Assembly: GCF_014648475.1 (NCBI RefSeq)
Contig: NZ_BMRE01000011.1
Span: 124,001-188,000 of the forward strand
Origin: Lentzea flava
GTDB lineage: Bacteria > Actinomycetota > Actinomycetes > Mycobacteriales > Pseudonocardiaceae
Reading direction: 5' to 3'
DNA length: 64,000 bases
The notes under the pieces are model-generated. The model was not told where the DNA came from and made no database searches. It saw only the letters and a program-made list of their open reading frames with translations. Below are positions 1 through 9,717 of the stretch, piece after piece. Position numbers and translations under genes: made by a program. Each line of letters starts with the position of its first letter. The stretch's first letter is position 1.

Positions 1-201
1 CCCGGCGAAATCGGGCTCGGAATCCAGACGCTCACCAAGAACCGTGTAGTAAACGGTCGCGTCGTGCAGATCCCCGGTCACCTTCGTGTCGGTGATGGTG
101 ACCCTGGCCAGACGCGGATCCTTCACCTCGTGCTCCAGTGCGGAAGCGACGATCTGAGAGATCCGCTTGGCGAGCTTGCGGGCACGTGCCGTGTCGGCCA
201 C
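1..201 (-). CDS. rbfA: Ribosome-binding factor A, 3' end outside window
   Basis: This is the N-terminal part (67 residues visible) of RbfA, a small KH-fold protein that binds the 30S subunit and helps mature the 16S rRNA 5' end. The visible protein begins [20 protein letters not shown] and continues through the EVKDPRL and [12 protein letters not shown] stretches typical of the family. The GTG start at 201 is chosen because a strong GGAAGGGGAGG ribosome site lies just upstream. It is the most distal gene seen of the rimP-nusA-infB operon, and it runs off the left edge of the window. Identity is firm; only the C-terminal half is unseen. Confidence 0.93.
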   Translation of the reverse strand, partial: MADTARARKLAKRISQIVASALEHEVKDPRLARVTITDTKVTGDLHDATVYYTVLGERLDSEPDFAG

Positions 202-292
202 GAGCCTCCCCTTCCTAGTCGTCCTCCGGCCCGACGAGACGCGTGCGGGTCCGAAGGCAATAAGCACAGTGCGGTTCCAGCCCGGCCGGCAG

Positions 293-589
293 TCAGTCGT
301 CCTCGGGCCCGACCAACCTGGTGCGTGCTGAAAGCAGTTCCAGTTCAGGACGTCCGGCGACCAGCCTTTCACAGCTGGCCAGCACGTCCCTGACGTGCTC
401 CAAGTCGGCGGCGACCGCCGCCACGCCGATCAGACTGCGTCGGTGCAGGTCGAGATGACCGGTCTCGGACACAGCGACCTCGAAACGCTTGCGCAGCTCC
501 GCCACCACAGGGCGAACCACCGAGCGCTTTTCCTTCAACGAGTGGACGTCGCCCAAGAGCACGTCCAGTTCCAGAGCCCCCACGTACAT
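293..589 (-). CDS. DUF503 (YlxP-like) protein
   Basis: A 98-residue protein beginning [21 protein letters not shown], which matches the DUF503/YlxP family. These small proteins are usually encoded between infB and rbfA and have been linked to ribosome assembly, but the molecular role is not settled. A GGAGGA ribosome site sits eight bases before the ATG at 589, so the longer open frame upstream is not the gene. About 70 bases separate it from infB and about 90 from rbfA, consistent with one operon. The length is normal for the family. Confidence 0.9.
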   Translation of the reverse strand: MYVGALELDVLLGDVHSLKEKRSVVRPVVAELRKRFEVAVSETGHLDLHRRSLIGVAAVAADLEHVRDVLASCERLVAGRPELELLSARTRLVGPEDD

Positions 590-660
590 GGGAAAGATCC
601 TCCAGAGAAAAGAGGTGCGGAGCCACCGGATAAATGGCTCCGCACCCCCCATCAGACCGC

Positions 661-3600
661 TCAGGCGCGCGGCTTCTCGCGCATCTCGTAGGTCTCGATG
701 ATGTCCTCGAGCTTGAGGTCGCTGTAGTTGCCGAGCGTGAGACCACACTCGAAACCTTCGCGGACCTCCGTGGCGTCGTCCTTGAACCGCTTGAGCGAGC
801 TGATCGGGAGGTTCTCCGCGATCACCTTGCCGTCACGGATGAGGCGCGCCTTGGCGTTGCGGCGGATCTCGCCCGACAGGACCATGCAACCCGCGATCGT
901 GCCGACCTTGGAGGACTTGAAGACGTCGCGGATCTCGGCGCGGCCGAGCTGGACCTCTTCGTACTCCGGCTTGAGGAGACCCTTGAGGGCCGCCTCGATC
1001 TCGTCGATCGCCTGGTAGATGACCGTGTAGTAGCGGACGTCGACGCCCTCGCGGTTCGCGAGCTCGGTCGCCTTGCCCTCGGCCCGGACGTTGAAGCCCA
1101 GGACGATGGCGGAACCGGCCACGGCGAGGTTGATGTCGCCTTCGGTGATGCCACCGACACCGCGGTGGATCACGCGCAGCTCGACGTCGTCGCCGACCTC
1201 GATCTTCATGAGCGCGTCCTCGAGGGCCTCGACGGTACCCGAGTTGTCACCCTTGATGATCAAGGTGAGCTGGCTGGTTTCCTTCAGCGCGGCGTCCAGG
1301 TCCTCGAGGCTGACGCGCTTGCGCTTGGCGGCGTTCTGCGCGTTGCGAGTGCGGGCCTGGCGACGCTCGGCGATCTGCCGTGCGACGCGGTCCTCCTCGA
1401 CCACGAGGAACGTGTCGCCGGCGCGCGGCACCGACGTCAGACCGATGACCTGCACCGGACGCGACGGGAGGGCGTCGTGGACGTCCTCGCCGTGCTCGTC
1501 CACCATGCGGCGGACGCGGCCGTAGGCGTCGCCCGCGACGATCGAGTCGCCGACGCGGAGCGTGCCTCGCTGGACCAGCACCGTGGCGACCGGACCTCGA
1601 CCGCGGTCGAGGTGCGCCTCGATCGCGACACCCTGGGCCTCCATGTCCGGGTTGGCCCGGAGGTCCAGCGACGCGTCGGCGGTCAACAGGATGGCCTCGA
1701 GGAGACCGTCGATGTTGATGCCCTGCTTCGCGGAGATGTCGACGAACATCGTGTCGCCGCCGTACTCCTCGGCGACCAGGCCGTACTCGGTCAGCTGCTG
1801 GCGGATCTTGGAGGGGTTCGCACCCTCCTTGTCGATCTTGTTCACCGCGACCACGATCGGCGCCTCGGCAGCCTGCGCGTGGTTGATCGCCTCGACCGTC
1901 TGCGGCATCACGCCGTCGTCGGCGGCGACGACGATGACCGCGATGTCGGTCGAGTTCGCACCACGGGCACGCATGGCGGTGAACGCCTCGTGACCGGGGG
2001 TGTCGATGAACGTGATCAGACGCGGGTTGCCCTCGAGCTCGGTCCGCACCTGGTACGCACCGATGTGCTGGGTGATGCCACCGGCCTCGCCCTCGTGCAC
2101 CTTCGCCTTGCGGATGGTGTCGAGGAGTCGCGTCTTACCGTGGTCGACGTGACCCATGACGGTCACGACCGGCGGGCGAACCTGCAGGTCGTCCTCGTCA
2201 CCGGCGTCCTCGCCGTAGGTGATGTCGAACGTCTCGAGCAGCTCGCGGTCCTCCTCCTCGGGGGACACGACCTGCACGACGTAGTTCATCTCGGAGCCGA
2301 GCAGCTCCAGGATCTCGTCGGACACCGACTGGGTCGCCGTGACCATCTCGCCCAGGTGGAAGAGCACCTGCACGAGCGACGCCGGGTTGGCGTTGATCTT
2401 GTCGGCGAAGTCGGTCAGCGAGGCACCGCGCGGCAGGCGGATCGTCTCGCCACTGCCCTTGGGCAGGCGGACGCCACCGACCGAAGGCGCCTGCATGTTG
2501 TCCATGTACTCCTGGCGCTTCTGCCGCTTCGACTTGCGGCCACGACGCGCCGGACCACCCGGACGACCGAAGGCACCAGCGGTTCCGCCGCGACCAGCGC
2601 CGCCGCCACCGCCACCGGGACGACCGCGGAAACCGCCGCCACCACCGGCAGGGGCGCCGCCACCGGCACCGCCACCACCGCCGGGACGGAAGCCGCCGCC
2701 ACCGCCACCGCCGCCACCGGGACGGAAGCCGCCACCGCCGCCTCCGCCGCCACCGCCGCGGAAGCCACCGCCACCGCCGCCGCCACCGCGGAAGCCGCCA
2801 CCGCCGCCGCCACCACCGGGACGACCGCCGCCGCCACCGGGACGGCCACCGCCGCCACCGGGACCAGGACGGTTACCACCGGCCGGACGACCAGGCATCA
2901 TGCCGGGGTTCGGGCGAGGAGGCATGTTGCCCGGGTTCGGGCGAGGACCGCCCTGACCAGGCGCGGACGGACGCGGGCCGCCCTGCGCGGCAGCCGGGCG
3001 AGGACCACCCTGACCGGGCGCGCCACCGGGACGCGGGGCCGGACGCGGGTCGCCGGGCTTCGGGCCGGACGGACGGTCGCCGCCGGACTCAGGACGCGGG
3101 CCGGGACGAGGTCCAGGACGCGGCGCGGGAGCGTTGCCGCCACCCACGCCGAAGGGGTTGTTGCCAGGACGCGGCGCACGCGGACCCGCGGGCTTGGGAG
3201 CCTGCGGGCGCGGGGGCACCACGGACGGGGTCGAGCCGGCGGACGCGGCCGGAGCCTGCGGCTGCTGACCCTGCTGCGGGGCACGCTCCTGCGGAGCCGG
3301 GCGCGGGCCCGGACGCGGACCACCCGGCTTGGGGCCGGGAGCCGGAGCAGCCTTGGGCGCGGCCGGTGCCGGTGCGGCGGCGGCCGGAGCCTGGGGCTGC
3401 TGTGCGGGTGCGGGTGCGGCCGGAGCCTGCGCGGCCGGAGCGGCGGGCGCGGGCTTGGGGGCCGCGGGACGCGGAGCCGGGGGCTTCGGGCCGGGGACGG
3501 CCTTCGGCGCAGCGGGAGCCGCGGGCTTGCTGTCAGAGGTGGCTGCCGGCTTCGGCTCCGCCGGGGCGGCGGGCGCTGCGGCAGCAACGGGTGCCGGAGC

Positions 3601-3813
3601 CTTCGGCTTCGGCGCGGACGGCTTGGGAGCCGCCGGCTTCGGCTTGGCTTCGGTCTTGACGTAGGCGTCACGAAGCCGCCGGGCCACGGGGGCCTCGACG
3701 GTGGAGGACGCGGACTTCACGTACTCGCCCTGTTCGGCGAGCTTGTTGAGAACTTCCTTGCTCGTAACACCGAGCTCTTTCGCGAGCTCGTGCACGCGGG
3801 CCTTGCCTGCCAC
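661..3813 (-). CDS. infB: Translation initiation factor IF-2
   Basis: A 1050-residue IF-2, the GTPase that brings initiator tRNA to the 30S subunit. It starts [15 protein letters not shown], the usual N-terminal IF2_N motif. Residues about 45-300 are Ala/Pro-rich, and residues about 304-413 are a very glycine-rich stretch with FRGG and RPGG repeats. The GTPase core follows, with GHVDHGKT near residue 551, DTPGHEAFT and NKID, and then domains II-IV to the end. The C-terminal half is fully conserved. The length is at the long end for IF-2 because of the low-complexity N-terminal region. It lies between ylxR and DUF503 as in other actinobacteria. Confidence 0.98.
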   Translation of the reverse strand: MAGKARVHELAKELGVTSKEVLNKLAEQGEYVKSASSTVEAPVARRLRDAYVKTEAKPKPAAPKPSAPKPKAPAPVAAAAPAAPAEPKPAATSDSKPAAPAAPKAVPGPKPPAPRPAAPKPAPAAPAAQAPAAPAPAQQPQAPAAAAPAPAAPKAAPAPGPKPGGPRPGPRPAPQERAPQQGQQPQAPAASAGSTPSVVPPRPQAPKPAGPRAPRPGNNPFGVGGGNAPAPRPGPRPGPRPESGGDRPSGPKPGDPRPAPRPGGAPGQGGPRPAAAQGGPRPSAPGQGGPRPNPGNMPPRPNPGMMPGRPAGGNRPGPGGGGGRPGGGGGRPGGGGGGGGFRGGGGGGGGFRGGGGGGGGGGFRPGGGGGGGGGFRPGGGGGAGGGAPAGGGGGFRGRPGGGGGGAGRGGTAGAFGRPGGPARRGRKSKRQKRQEYMDNMQAPSVGGVRLPKGSGETIRLPRGASLTDFADKINANPASLVQVLFHLGEMVTATQSVSDEILELLGSEMNYVVQVVSPEEEDRELLETFDITYGEDAGDEDDLQVRPPVVTVMGHVDHGKTRLLDTIRKAKVHEGEAGGITQHIGAYQVRTELEGNPRLITFIDTPGHEAFTAMRARGANSTDIAVIVVAADDGVMPQTVEAINHAQAAEAPIVVAVNKIDKEGANPSKIRQQLTEYGLVAEEYGGDTMFVDISAKQGINIDGLLEAILLTADASLDLRANPDMEAQGVAIEAHLDRGRGPVATVLVQRGTLRVGDSIVAGDAYGRVRRMVDEHGEDVHDALPSRPVQVIGLTSVPRAGDTFLVVEEDRVARQIAERRQARTRNAQNAAKRKRVSLEDLDAALKETSQLTLIIKGDNSGTVEALEDALMKIEVGDDVELRVIHRGVGGITEGDINLAVAGSAIVLGFNVRAEGKATELANREGVDVRYYTVIYQAIDEIEAALKGLLKPEYEEVQLGRAEIRDVFKSSKVGTIAGCMVLSGEIRRNAKARLIRDGKVIAENLPISSLKRFKDDATEVREGFECGLTLGNYSDLKLEDIIETYEMREKPRA

Positions 3814-3900
3814 TGCTCTCCTTGGTCGTGAGGCCGGCGGGCAAGTCCCATCGACCTCGTCTTAACGTCGCGCGTTCATGTCTTCAGCTTCACGGCTGAC

Positions 3901-4248
3901 TCATGACGGGTCGACCTGCTTCCTTGTTTCCTGCTGGCTCCGGGGCTGTCCCGGGGCCTTGTTCCCGTGCTGCTCCAAGTGCTCGCGCAACAAAGCGACG
4001 TCGAGTGCTCCCTGGACCCGGAGGGCCCGCGAGAACGCCCGTCGCCGCTCGGCGTTGCGCAGACATTCGAGATCGAAATGCAACCAAGCACCCCGACCAG
4101 GAAGTCGCCTGCGGAGGTCCGGAACCACCGAACCGTCCACCGCGACCACACGCAGCAGCTCAGACGGCAACGTACGGGTGCGGCATCCAATGCACGTGCG
4201 AACAGGGCCGATCTGCTGGGTGACCGAACCCGACGTTGAACCGTTGAT
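3901..4248 (-). CDS. ylxR: YlxR (DUF448) RNA-binding protein, start codon uncertain
   Basis: A YlxR/DUF448 protein between nusA and infB, its usual place. The diagnostic RTCIGCR motif is present, followed by [11 protein letters not shown] and [13 protein letters not shown]. YlxR proteins bind RNA and have been connected to RNase P and to transcription control. The odd point is the start: between the nusA stop and the RTCIGCR motif there is no ATG, GTG or TTG in this frame. The best candidate is ATC at 4248, preceded by AGGGGA at a spacing of seven bases. The first in-frame TTG (4170) lies after the motif and would remove it. Coordinates use the ATC; the 5' end is therefore inferred, the family is not. 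Confidence 0.75.
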   Translation of the reverse strand: MNGSTSGSVTQQIGPVRTCIGCRTRTLPSELLRVVAVDGSVVPDLRRRLPGRGAWLHFDLECLRNAERRRAFSRALRVQGALDVALLREHLEQHGNKAPGQPRSQQETRKQVDPS

Positions 4249-4266
4249 AAGTCTATCCCCTGGAGC

Positions 4267-5280
4267 TCATTCGGCCGAACTGGATGTGACTGCTCCGGCA
4301 GCCGGGGACTCCGCATCGCTGCGGATGTCGATGCGCCAGCCGGTCAGGCGGGCGGCCAGGCGGGCGTTCTGCCCCTCCTTGCCGATCGCCAGCGACAGCT
4401 GGAAGTCCGGCACCACGACACGGGCCGTCTTGGCACGCTCGTCGAGCACCCGCACTGACACAACCTTCGCAGGTGACAAAGCATTCCCGACGAAAGTGGC
4501 CGGGTCGTCCGAGTAGTCGATGATGTCGATCTTCTCGCCGCCGAGCTCGTGCATCACGTTGCGCACGCGGGCGCCCATCGGGCCGATGCAGGCGCCCTTG
4601 GCGTTCACTCCGGCAACCGTTGATTTCACCGCGATCTTCGAACGGTGACCTGCCTCACGTGCCACCGCGGGGATCTCCACGGTGCCGTCCGCGATCTCCG
4701 GAACCTCGAGGGCGAACAGCCGCCGCACGAGGTTCGGGTGCGTGCGCGAGAGAGCGATCTGCGGTCCGCGCGCGCCGCGGGACACGCTCACCACGTAGCA
4801 CTTGATGCGCTCGCCGTGGTTGTACTGCTCGCCGGGAACCTGCTCGGCCGGCGGCAGCACGCCCTCGGTGTCACCGACCTGGACGACGACCATGCCGCGG
4901 GCGTTCGCGCGCGCGTCGCGCTGCACGACACCGGCGATGATCTCGCCCTCCTTGGCGGCGAACTCGCCGAAGGTGCGCTCGTGCTCGGCGTCGCGCAGGC
5001 GCTGCAGGATGACCTGGCGCGCGGTGGTGGCGGCGATGCGGCCGAAGCCCTCCGGAGTGTCGTCCCACTCCTCCTGCACGGTGCCGTCCGGCCCCAGCTC
5101 CTGCGCGAGCACGCGCACGACCCCGGTCTTGCGGTCGATCTCCACCCGCGAGTGCGAGTGGTGCCCTTCGGTGTGCTTGTAGGCGGTCAGCAGCGCTGAC
5201 TCGATCGCCTCCAGGACCGTCTCGAAGGGGATGTCCTTTTCACGTTCGATCGCCCTCAGGGCGGCGATGTCGACGTTCAC
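4267..5280 (-). CDS. nusA: Transcription termination/antitermination factor NusA
   Basis: A 337-residue NusA starting GTG at 5280 ([20 protein letters not shown]). NusA binds RNA polymerase and nascent RNA and affects pausing, termination and rRNA antitermination. The N-terminal polymerase-binding domain is followed by an S1 domain and two KH domains; the second KH carries [20 protein letters not shown]. The acidic C-terminal repeats of enterobacterial NusA are absent, as expected for actinobacteria. The start overlaps the rimP stop by four bases (GTGA), which indicates translational coupling. The long upstream open frame is a shadow of rimP. Confidence 0.97.
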   Translation of the reverse strand: MNVDIAALRAIEREKDIPFETVLEAIESALLTAYKHTEGHHSHSRVEIDRKTGVVRVLAQELGPDGTVQEEWDDTPEGFGRIAATTARQVILQRLRDAEHERTFGEFAAKEGEIIAGVVQRDARANARGMVVVQVGDTEGVLPPAEQVPGEQYNHGERIKCYVVSVSRGARGPQIALSRTHPNLVRRLFALEVPEIADGTVEIPAVAREAGHRSKIAVKSTVAGVNAKGACIGPMGARVRNVMHELGGEKIDIIDYSDDPATFVGNALSPAKVVSVRVLDERAKTARVVVPDFQLSLAIGKEGQNARLAARLTGWRIDIRSDAESPAAGAVTSSSAE

Positions 5281-5801
5281 CTCGGCTCCTCCTTCGGTGC
5301 TTTCCGAGTGAGCCGAGCCAGTTCTTCGACCGGCGGCTGCTTGAACTCGATCTCCATGACCGCGCGTTCGATGTGGCGGTACTCCACGCGCTTCAGCTCG
5401 CCCTGGTGCAGCAGCTCGACACCGGTCTCGTCGCACTCGCCGACCCGGCCGAACCACTCGACCTGCTCGGGCTGCTTGATCTTCACGAGACGCAGGTGCG
5501 CGCGCTTCCAGTGGCGCGGGCGGGTGAGCGGGCGGTCGACACCCGGCGAGGTGACCTCGAGGGTGTACGGCCCGTTGATCAGGTGGTCGTGCGCGTCGAG
5601 CGCGGCGGAGACCACGCGGCTCGCCTCGGCGACCTCGTCGAGCCCGATGCCGTCCTCGCCGTCCACGACGACCTTGACCAGACGGCGGCGCCCAGCCTGA
5701 TTCACGTCGAGCGCGTCGAGGTCGAAGCCGACGGCTTCGAGAGCTTCCCGCACAACGGGTGCTAGCTGCGCGGCAAGCTCTCCGCGCGGCGGGCTGGACA
5801 C
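5277..5801 (-). CDS. rimP: Ribosome maturation factor RimP
   Basis: A 174-residue RimP, needed for assembly of the 30S subunit. The family core is seen in [20 protein letters not shown] and in [18 protein letters not shown], followed by the SH3-like C-terminal domain. It is the first gene of the minus-strand operon and overlaps nusA by four bases. The start at 5801 ([13 protein letters not shown]) fits the usual length. The upstream gap to the divergent lipoprotein gene is about 130 bases and should hold the operon promoter, but I cannot pick one with confidence. Confidence 0.96.
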   Translation of the reverse strand: MSSPPRGELAAQLAPVVREALEAVGFDLDALDVNQAGRRRLVKVVVDGEDGIGLDEVAEASRVVSAALDAHDHLINGPYTLEVTSPGVDRPLTRPRHWKRAHLRLVKIKQPEQVEWFGRVGECDETGVELLHQGELKRVEYRHIERAVMEIEFKQPPVEELARLTRKAPKEEPR

Positions 5802-5930
5802 GTGGTGTCTCCTTGTCGTTCGAACGCATGAAAACCCCGGCCGACGCAGTTCCGGCGGCCGTGGTCGCCAAGACTATCTCTTTTGCCCGCCTGCCACCGA
5901 CTCGCAGGGCGGCTGGCAATATGGGTTCGC

Positions 5931-6374
5931 GTGATCTCCGAATCGGTCAGCCGCCGCCGCGTGCTGTTCGCGGTGGCCGCCGCACCGCTCGCCGTTGCGT
6001 GCACCACAGAACCACCCGCACCGCCGCCGCCCGACCCGTTGTCGGCGCTCGCGGCCCAGGCACGGGCGGACGTCGCGCTGGCCCAGACGCTGACGTCGGT
6101 GCCGGCGGCCGCGGAGATCGCCAAGGCCCGCGAGACGCACGCCCGGCTGCTGCAGGCAGAGATCGACCGGGAACGGCCGCCGCTGTCCTCGACGGCCCCG
6201 CCCGCTCCCACCACCCCGCCGACGCCACCGGACCCGGTGGCGGCACTGCGCACCGCTCTCGACGACGCCGTGCGCGACGCGTCGGCCGTCGTTCCCAAGC
6301 TGCCCGCCTACCGCGCCGGCCTCGTCGGTTCGGTGGCCGCGGGCTGCGCTTCGCTGCGGGAGGTGCTCGCGTGA
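5931..6374 (+). CDS. Small exported protein, probable Tat/lipoprotein signal
   Basis: A 147-residue protein of unknown function. The N-terminus reads [24 protein letters not shown]: a twin-arginine-like SRRRVLF, a hydrophobic stretch and then a cysteine that could be lipidated, although the residue at -3 is Ala rather than the preferred Leu. The rest is Ala/Pro-rich and helical, with a [11 protein letters not shown] linker near the middle. It overlaps the following DUF4439 gene by four bases (GTGA), and the two are probably made and used together. GTG 5931 is chosen because it puts the arginine pair close to the N-terminus. No function can be read from the sequence. Confidence 0.7.
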   Translation: MISESVSRRRVLFAVAAAPLAVACTTEPPAPPPPDPLSALAAQARADVALAQTLTSVPAAAEIAKARETHARLLQAEIDRERPPLSSTAPPAPTTPPTPPDPVAALRTALDDAVRDASAVVPKLPAYRAGLVGSVAAGCASLREVLA

Positions 6375-6799
6375 GCGTGGACGCCGTTCAGACCGCTCTC
6401 GGAACCGAGTACGCGGCGTTGTGGACCTACGGCATGGTGTCGGCGTTCCTGGGCAACCAGGCCAATGCCGTCGCGGAGGGTGCCAACGCGCACCGGGCGC
6501 GCCGCGACACCACCGAGCGGTGGCTGCGGGACAAAGGCGCGACGCCGAACCCGCCCGCCGCCGCCTACCTGCCGCCCGCACCCGTGTCGGACGGGCCGTC
6601 CGCGCTCGCGGCGCTCGTCGCCGTCGAGCAGGACACCTGCGCGGCGTGGCGCGGCGTTCTGGAACGCACCGACGACGCGGCGCTGCGGACGACGGCGCTG
6701 GAGGCGCTGACGACGGCGGCCGTCCGCGCGACGCGGTGGCGCAAGGCGGCCGGAACCACCCCGGCGTCGATCGCGATGCCGGGCGTGGCCTCCGGCTGA
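6371..6799 (+). CDS. DUF4439 ferritin-like domain protein
   Basis: A 142-residue helical protein (VDAVQTALGTEYAALWTYG at the start) that matches the DUF4439 ferritin-like family. A gene for such a protein is commonly found near rimP in actinobacteria. The predicted four-helix bundle shows the conserved E-x-A-x-W-x-YG start of helix 1 and a VEQDTCAAW segment in a later helix. The full set of di-iron ligands is not obvious, so an iron-binding role is only possible. The start overlaps the stop of the upstream lipoprotein gene (GTGA). It is cytoplasmic or translocated with its partner; no signal of its own is seen. Confidence 0.75.
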   Translation: MSVDAVQTALGTEYAALWTYGMVSAFLGNQANAVAEGANAHRARRDTTERWLRDKGATPNPPAAAYLPPAPVSDGPSALAALVAVEQDTCAAWRGVLERTDDAALRTTALEALTTAAVRATRWRKAAGTTPASIAMPGVASG

Positions 6800-6821
6800 C
6801 GCACACGCTCCCCGCGTGCGG

Positions 6822-7580
6822 TCAGCCGGCGAACGACGACGCGAGCCTGATCGCGTCCGCGGAGACCTTCTTCATCTCCTTGTTGTGCGTGAGCGCGTCG
6901 GGGCTCTTGACCGGCGAGTCCGACTCGACGATCACGACCACCTGGTCGCGTTGCTCGGAGGCGTACCCGCCGTTGGCCAGCGTGGTCAGCGGCGGCACGC
7001 TGATGGCCTTGTCCAGGACCAGGTCCTTGACGTTGCCGGTGCCGTCCTTCTGGGTCAGCTCGCGCAACCGCTTGGCCTCGTCCGCCGACCGCATCTTCAC
7101 CACGGACACCGACGAGTACACGGTCCTGCCGTCGGGCAGCTTGGCCGTGTAGAACGCCCGCGTCAGCTGCAGGCACGGCGTGGTCTTGAAGAACGCCTGC
7201 GTCTGCCCGCTCGCGTGGGCCGCGCAGTCGCTGTCCTTCACCGGCTCCGGCAGCTGCGGCACGGTGGTGAACTCGAACTCCCCCGCGGTCTTCTGCGGCT
7301 GCGCCACGGGCTCGTCCACCGGGTCCGACGGCTGCAACACCCACCACACGAACCCCGACACCACCGCGACGCCGACGAGCGCCAGCGCCCTGCCCACCCA
7401 CGTCGCCCTGCGCGTCGGAGGAGGCGGCTGCGGGGGCAGCTGCCCCTGGCGGCTTTCCATGATCGACTGAAGCTTCATCAGCTCGTCGGCCGGGTAGAGC
7501 GGCGCGGTGTCGGTGGGCCTCGGTGGGAAGCGAGGCAGGTTCTGGGTCACCTCTTCAGGCGACTGGCGTGGTTCCGACAC
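6822..7580 (-). CDS. Single-pass membrane protein, function unknown
   Basis: A protein of about 252 residues with a proline-rich cytoplasmic N-terminus (LPPQPPPPTRRATW), one transmembrane segment (ALALVGVAVVSGFVWWVL) and an extracytoplasmic domain with two cysteines. I do not recognise a family. The start is placed at GTG 7580 (VSEPRQSPEEV). A TTG at 7613 would add eleven residues and overlap the next gene upstream, which seems less likely. It ends 23 bases from the convergent DUF4439 gene. Architecture resembles many uncharacterised actinobacterial sensor or lipoprotein-like anchors. Confidence 0.65.
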   Translation of the reverse strand: MSEPRQSPEEVTQNLPRFPPRPTDTAPLYPADELMKLQSIMESRQGQLPPQPPPPTRRATWVGRALALVGVAVVSGFVWWVLQPSDPVDEPVAQPQKTAGEFEFTTVPQLPEPVKDSDCAAHASGQTQAFFKTTPCLQLTRAFYTAKLPDGRTVYSSVSVVKMRSADEAKRLRELTQKDGTGNVKDLVLDKAISVPPLTTLANGGYASEQRDQVVVIVESDSPVKSPDALTHNKEMKKVSADAIRLASSFAG

Positions 7581-7605
7581 AAGGACCCACGGTAACGGAC
7601 GGCGG

Positions 7606-8559
7606 TCAGCCAAGCGCTTTGAGCACCCGATCGATGTCCTCGACCGTGTTGTAGAGGTGACAGGCGAACCGCGTCCTACCTGCGCGAACCGACGACACGA
7701 CGCCTGAAACGTGGGGTACGTCTACTGAGACGATGGCCGAACCGTTGGGCGTGAGGCCCAGTCCGGTCATGAGGTGATCCGTCAGATTCACGCAGTGCGC
7801 GCGCACGGCCTCCAGGTCAAGCGTGGCGATCCACGGCAGCGCCACCGCCGCACCGACGTGCGCGAACCACGTCGGCGAGAGGTCGAACCGCCGTGCGTCC
7901 GGACGGAGCACCAGCCTGGTGCCGTAGTTCTCCTCGGTGCTGTACCAGTTGGCCGCCAGCGGCCGGAGGGACTCCAGCCGGTCGGGCCGCACCGCCATCC
8001 ACGCCGCGCCGCGCGGTGACATCAGCCACTTGTAGGCGACGCCGACGACGAAATCGGCCCACGCCAACGACAACGGCATCCACCCGGCGGCCTGCGAGAC
8101 GTCCAGCAGCACCGGTTTGCCGCTCGCCCGCAACGCGTCGAGGTCCGCGACCGCGCCGTCCGCCGACTGGACCACGCTCACCGCGACGAGATCCGCTTCG
8201 TCCACCGTGGACACGATCTGGTGCCCGGCGGCGACGAACGGCAGCGTGACGCTGGTGAACTCGCCGTCCTGCAGGAAGACCTTCGACCCCGCGGGCAACG
8301 CCTGCGCGACCAGCGACACGAACTGCGAGACCGTGGCGCCGCACGCGACCGACGTCGCGGGCACCCCGATCAACCGGCCGAACGCCTCACGCGAGATCTC
8401 GACGACCTCGTTGAAGGACGACGACGTGTCCTGGCCGCGGCGCCACCGTTCGTGCGCGGCCGCGACCGCGTCGGCGACGTGCCGCGGGGGCACACCGATG
8501 GACGCCGTGTTGAGGTAACCGGGCTCGACGTCGAAAACCGCCCCGAACGCCTCACGCAC
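7606..8559 (-). CDS. Class V aminotransferase (PLP-dependent)
   Basis: A 317-residue PLP enzyme of the aminotransferase class V / cysteine desulfurase fold. The fold start GYLNTASIGVPP, the DVSQAAGWMPL segment that carries the cofactor-binding Asp, and the Schiff-base lysine context GVAYKWLMSPRGAAW are all visible. A mobile catalytic cysteine typical of NifS/SufS is not evident, so an epimerase- or lyase-like role (isopenicillin N epimerase-like) is as likely as desulfuration. The start overlaps the stop of the upstream DUF4442 gene by eight bases, which suggests co-expression. Substrate unknown. Confidence 0.82.
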   Translation of the reverse strand: MREAFGAVFDVEPGYLNTASIGVPPRHVADAVAAAHERWRRGQDTSSSFNEVVEISREAFGRLIGVPATSVACGATVSQFVSLVAQALPAGSKVFLQDGEFTSVTLPFVAAGHQIVSTVDEADLVAVSVVQSADGAVADLDALRASGKPVLLDVSQAAGWMPLSLAWADFVVGVAYKWLMSPRGAAWMAVRPDRLESLRPLAANWYSTEENYGTRLVLRPDARRFDLSPTWFAHVGAAVALPWIATLDLEAVRAHCVNLTDHLMTGLGLTPNGSAIVSVDVPHVSGVVSSVRAGRTRFACHLYNTVEDIDRVLKALG

Positions 8560-9016
8560 GGGCGAGCTGCTTGCCGCGCTTGCGTCGCGCGTAGACCTGC
8601 TTCCGCACCTTCGCGATCACGGTTCCATCCTGCCCGACGACGTCCGTGTCGAACCAGACCAGAGCCTTCTCACCGGACGCGGTCTGGTCCAGCACCTGCT
8701 CGACGTGCTCGTCGGTCAGCCGGAACTCGGCGTACACGGTGCCGCGGCCGGGCGCGACGAACTCGATCTCGCCGGCCTGGTCCCACACCACGTGCTCGCC
8801 GCCGAGCTGGTGGAACAGCAGCAACACCCAGAACGGGTCGGTCATCGCGAACAGCGAACCGCCGAAGTGGGTGCCGAAGAAGTTCCGGTTCCACGGGCGC
8901 AGACGCATCTTGACGCGCGCGTACCGGTAGTCCGGCGAGATCTCGACGACGCGGATGCCGGCGAACAGGAACGGCGGCCACAGGTTCATCCCCAGGCGCA
9001 GGCGGCTTGCCTTCAT
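8552..9016 (-). CDS. DUF4442 hotdog-fold thioesterase-like protein
   Basis: A 154-residue protein matching DUF4442, a hotdog-fold family related to acyl-CoA thioesterases. Visible features are the NLWPPFLFAGIRV start, the NFFGTHFGGSLFAMTDPF core motif and a C-terminal KVRKQVYARRKRGK. No Shine-Dalgarno site precedes ATG 9016. A TAACAC sequence about six bases upstream could be a -10 element, so the message may be leaderless. It overlaps the aminotransferase gene by eight bases. Substrate and role are unknown. Confidence 0.78.
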   Translation of the reverse strand: MKASRLRLGMNLWPPFLFAGIRVVEISPDYRYARVKMRLRPWNRNFFGTHFGGSLFAMTDPFWVLLLFHQLGGEHVVWDQAGEIEFVAPGRGTVYAEFRLTDEHVEQVLDQTASGEKALVWFDTDVVGQDGTVIAKVRKQVYARRKRGKQLARA

Positions 9017-9155
9017 AAAAAACAGTGTTACACAACTTTCCGCGATGAAGGCGTGTGATGCCTCTCTTCAATCACCTGATCTGCGACGACCACTCCAGTC
9101 CGGCGGCTCGTCGCCCACGAACTACCGTCGCGCCTACACCGCCTGAAGGGACCAC

Positions 9156-9713
9156 ATGGGCACCAACCGCGAAAAGATGATCAACGGCGAGCCCTATCTC
9201 TCGATGGATTCCGCGCTGGAGGAGGACCGGCAGCGGGCCCAGCGCCTGATGAACCGCTACAACGCCTCCGAACCGGGCGACTACGAGGGCATGCGGGCGC
9301 TGCTCTCGGACTTCGTCGCGGAGATCGGTGAGAACACGGTTCTGTTGCCACGCCTGCAGATCGAGTACGGCTACAACACGCGCATCGGCTCGAACAGCTT
9401 CATGAACTACGACGGCATCATCCTCGACTGCGGACCGGTCACCATCGGCGACAACGTGATGATGGGTCCGCGCGTGCAGCTGCTGACGGCGTTGCACCCG
9501 ATCGAGGACCACGAGGCGCGGATCGCGGGCTGGGAGACGACCGCGCCGATCGTCATCGGCGACAGGGTGTGGCTCGGCGGCGGCGTCATCGTGTGCCCCG
9601 GCGTGACGATCGGCAACAACACGGTGGTCGGCGCGGGCAGTGTCGTGACCCGGGATTTGCCTGATCACGTGCTCGCGGTCGGCAACCCCGCCAGGATCGT
9701 TCGTAAGATCTGA
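9156..9713 (+). CDS. Maltose/galactoside-type O-acetyltransferase
   Basis: A 185-residue hexapeptide acyltransferase of the LacA/Maa (NodL) type. The N-terminal helical cap (MINGEPYLSMDSALEEDRQRA) precedes a left-handed beta-helix of imperfect hexapeptides. It ends in the canonical GAGSVVTRDLPDHVLAVGNPARIVRKI-like tail, quoted here in parts: GAGSVVTRDLP and VGNPARIVRKI. The catalytic histidine is expected in LLTALHP. These enzymes transfer acetyl from acetyl-CoA to a sugar hydroxyl. A purine-rich site CTGAAGGGACC lies ahead of ATG. The yjbQ-like gene follows five bases after the stop. Confidence 0.9.
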   Translation: MGTNREKMINGEPYLSMDSALEEDRQRAQRLMNRYNASEPGDYEGMRALLSDFVAEIGENTVLLPRLQIEYGYNTRIGSNSFMNYDGIILDCGPVTIGDNVMMGPRVQLLTALHPIEDHEARIAGWETTAPIVIGDRVWLGGGVIVCPGVTIGNNTVVGAGSVVTRDLPDHVLAVGNPARIVRKI

Positions 9714-9717
9714 GGCC

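Noticed and set aside
634..3831. A 1065-residue open frame opposite infB
   Set aside because: It is Asp/Val/Arg- and Thr/Ala-rich with no domain, and it mirrors the third-codon G/C of infB. The infB protein on the other strand is fully conserved.
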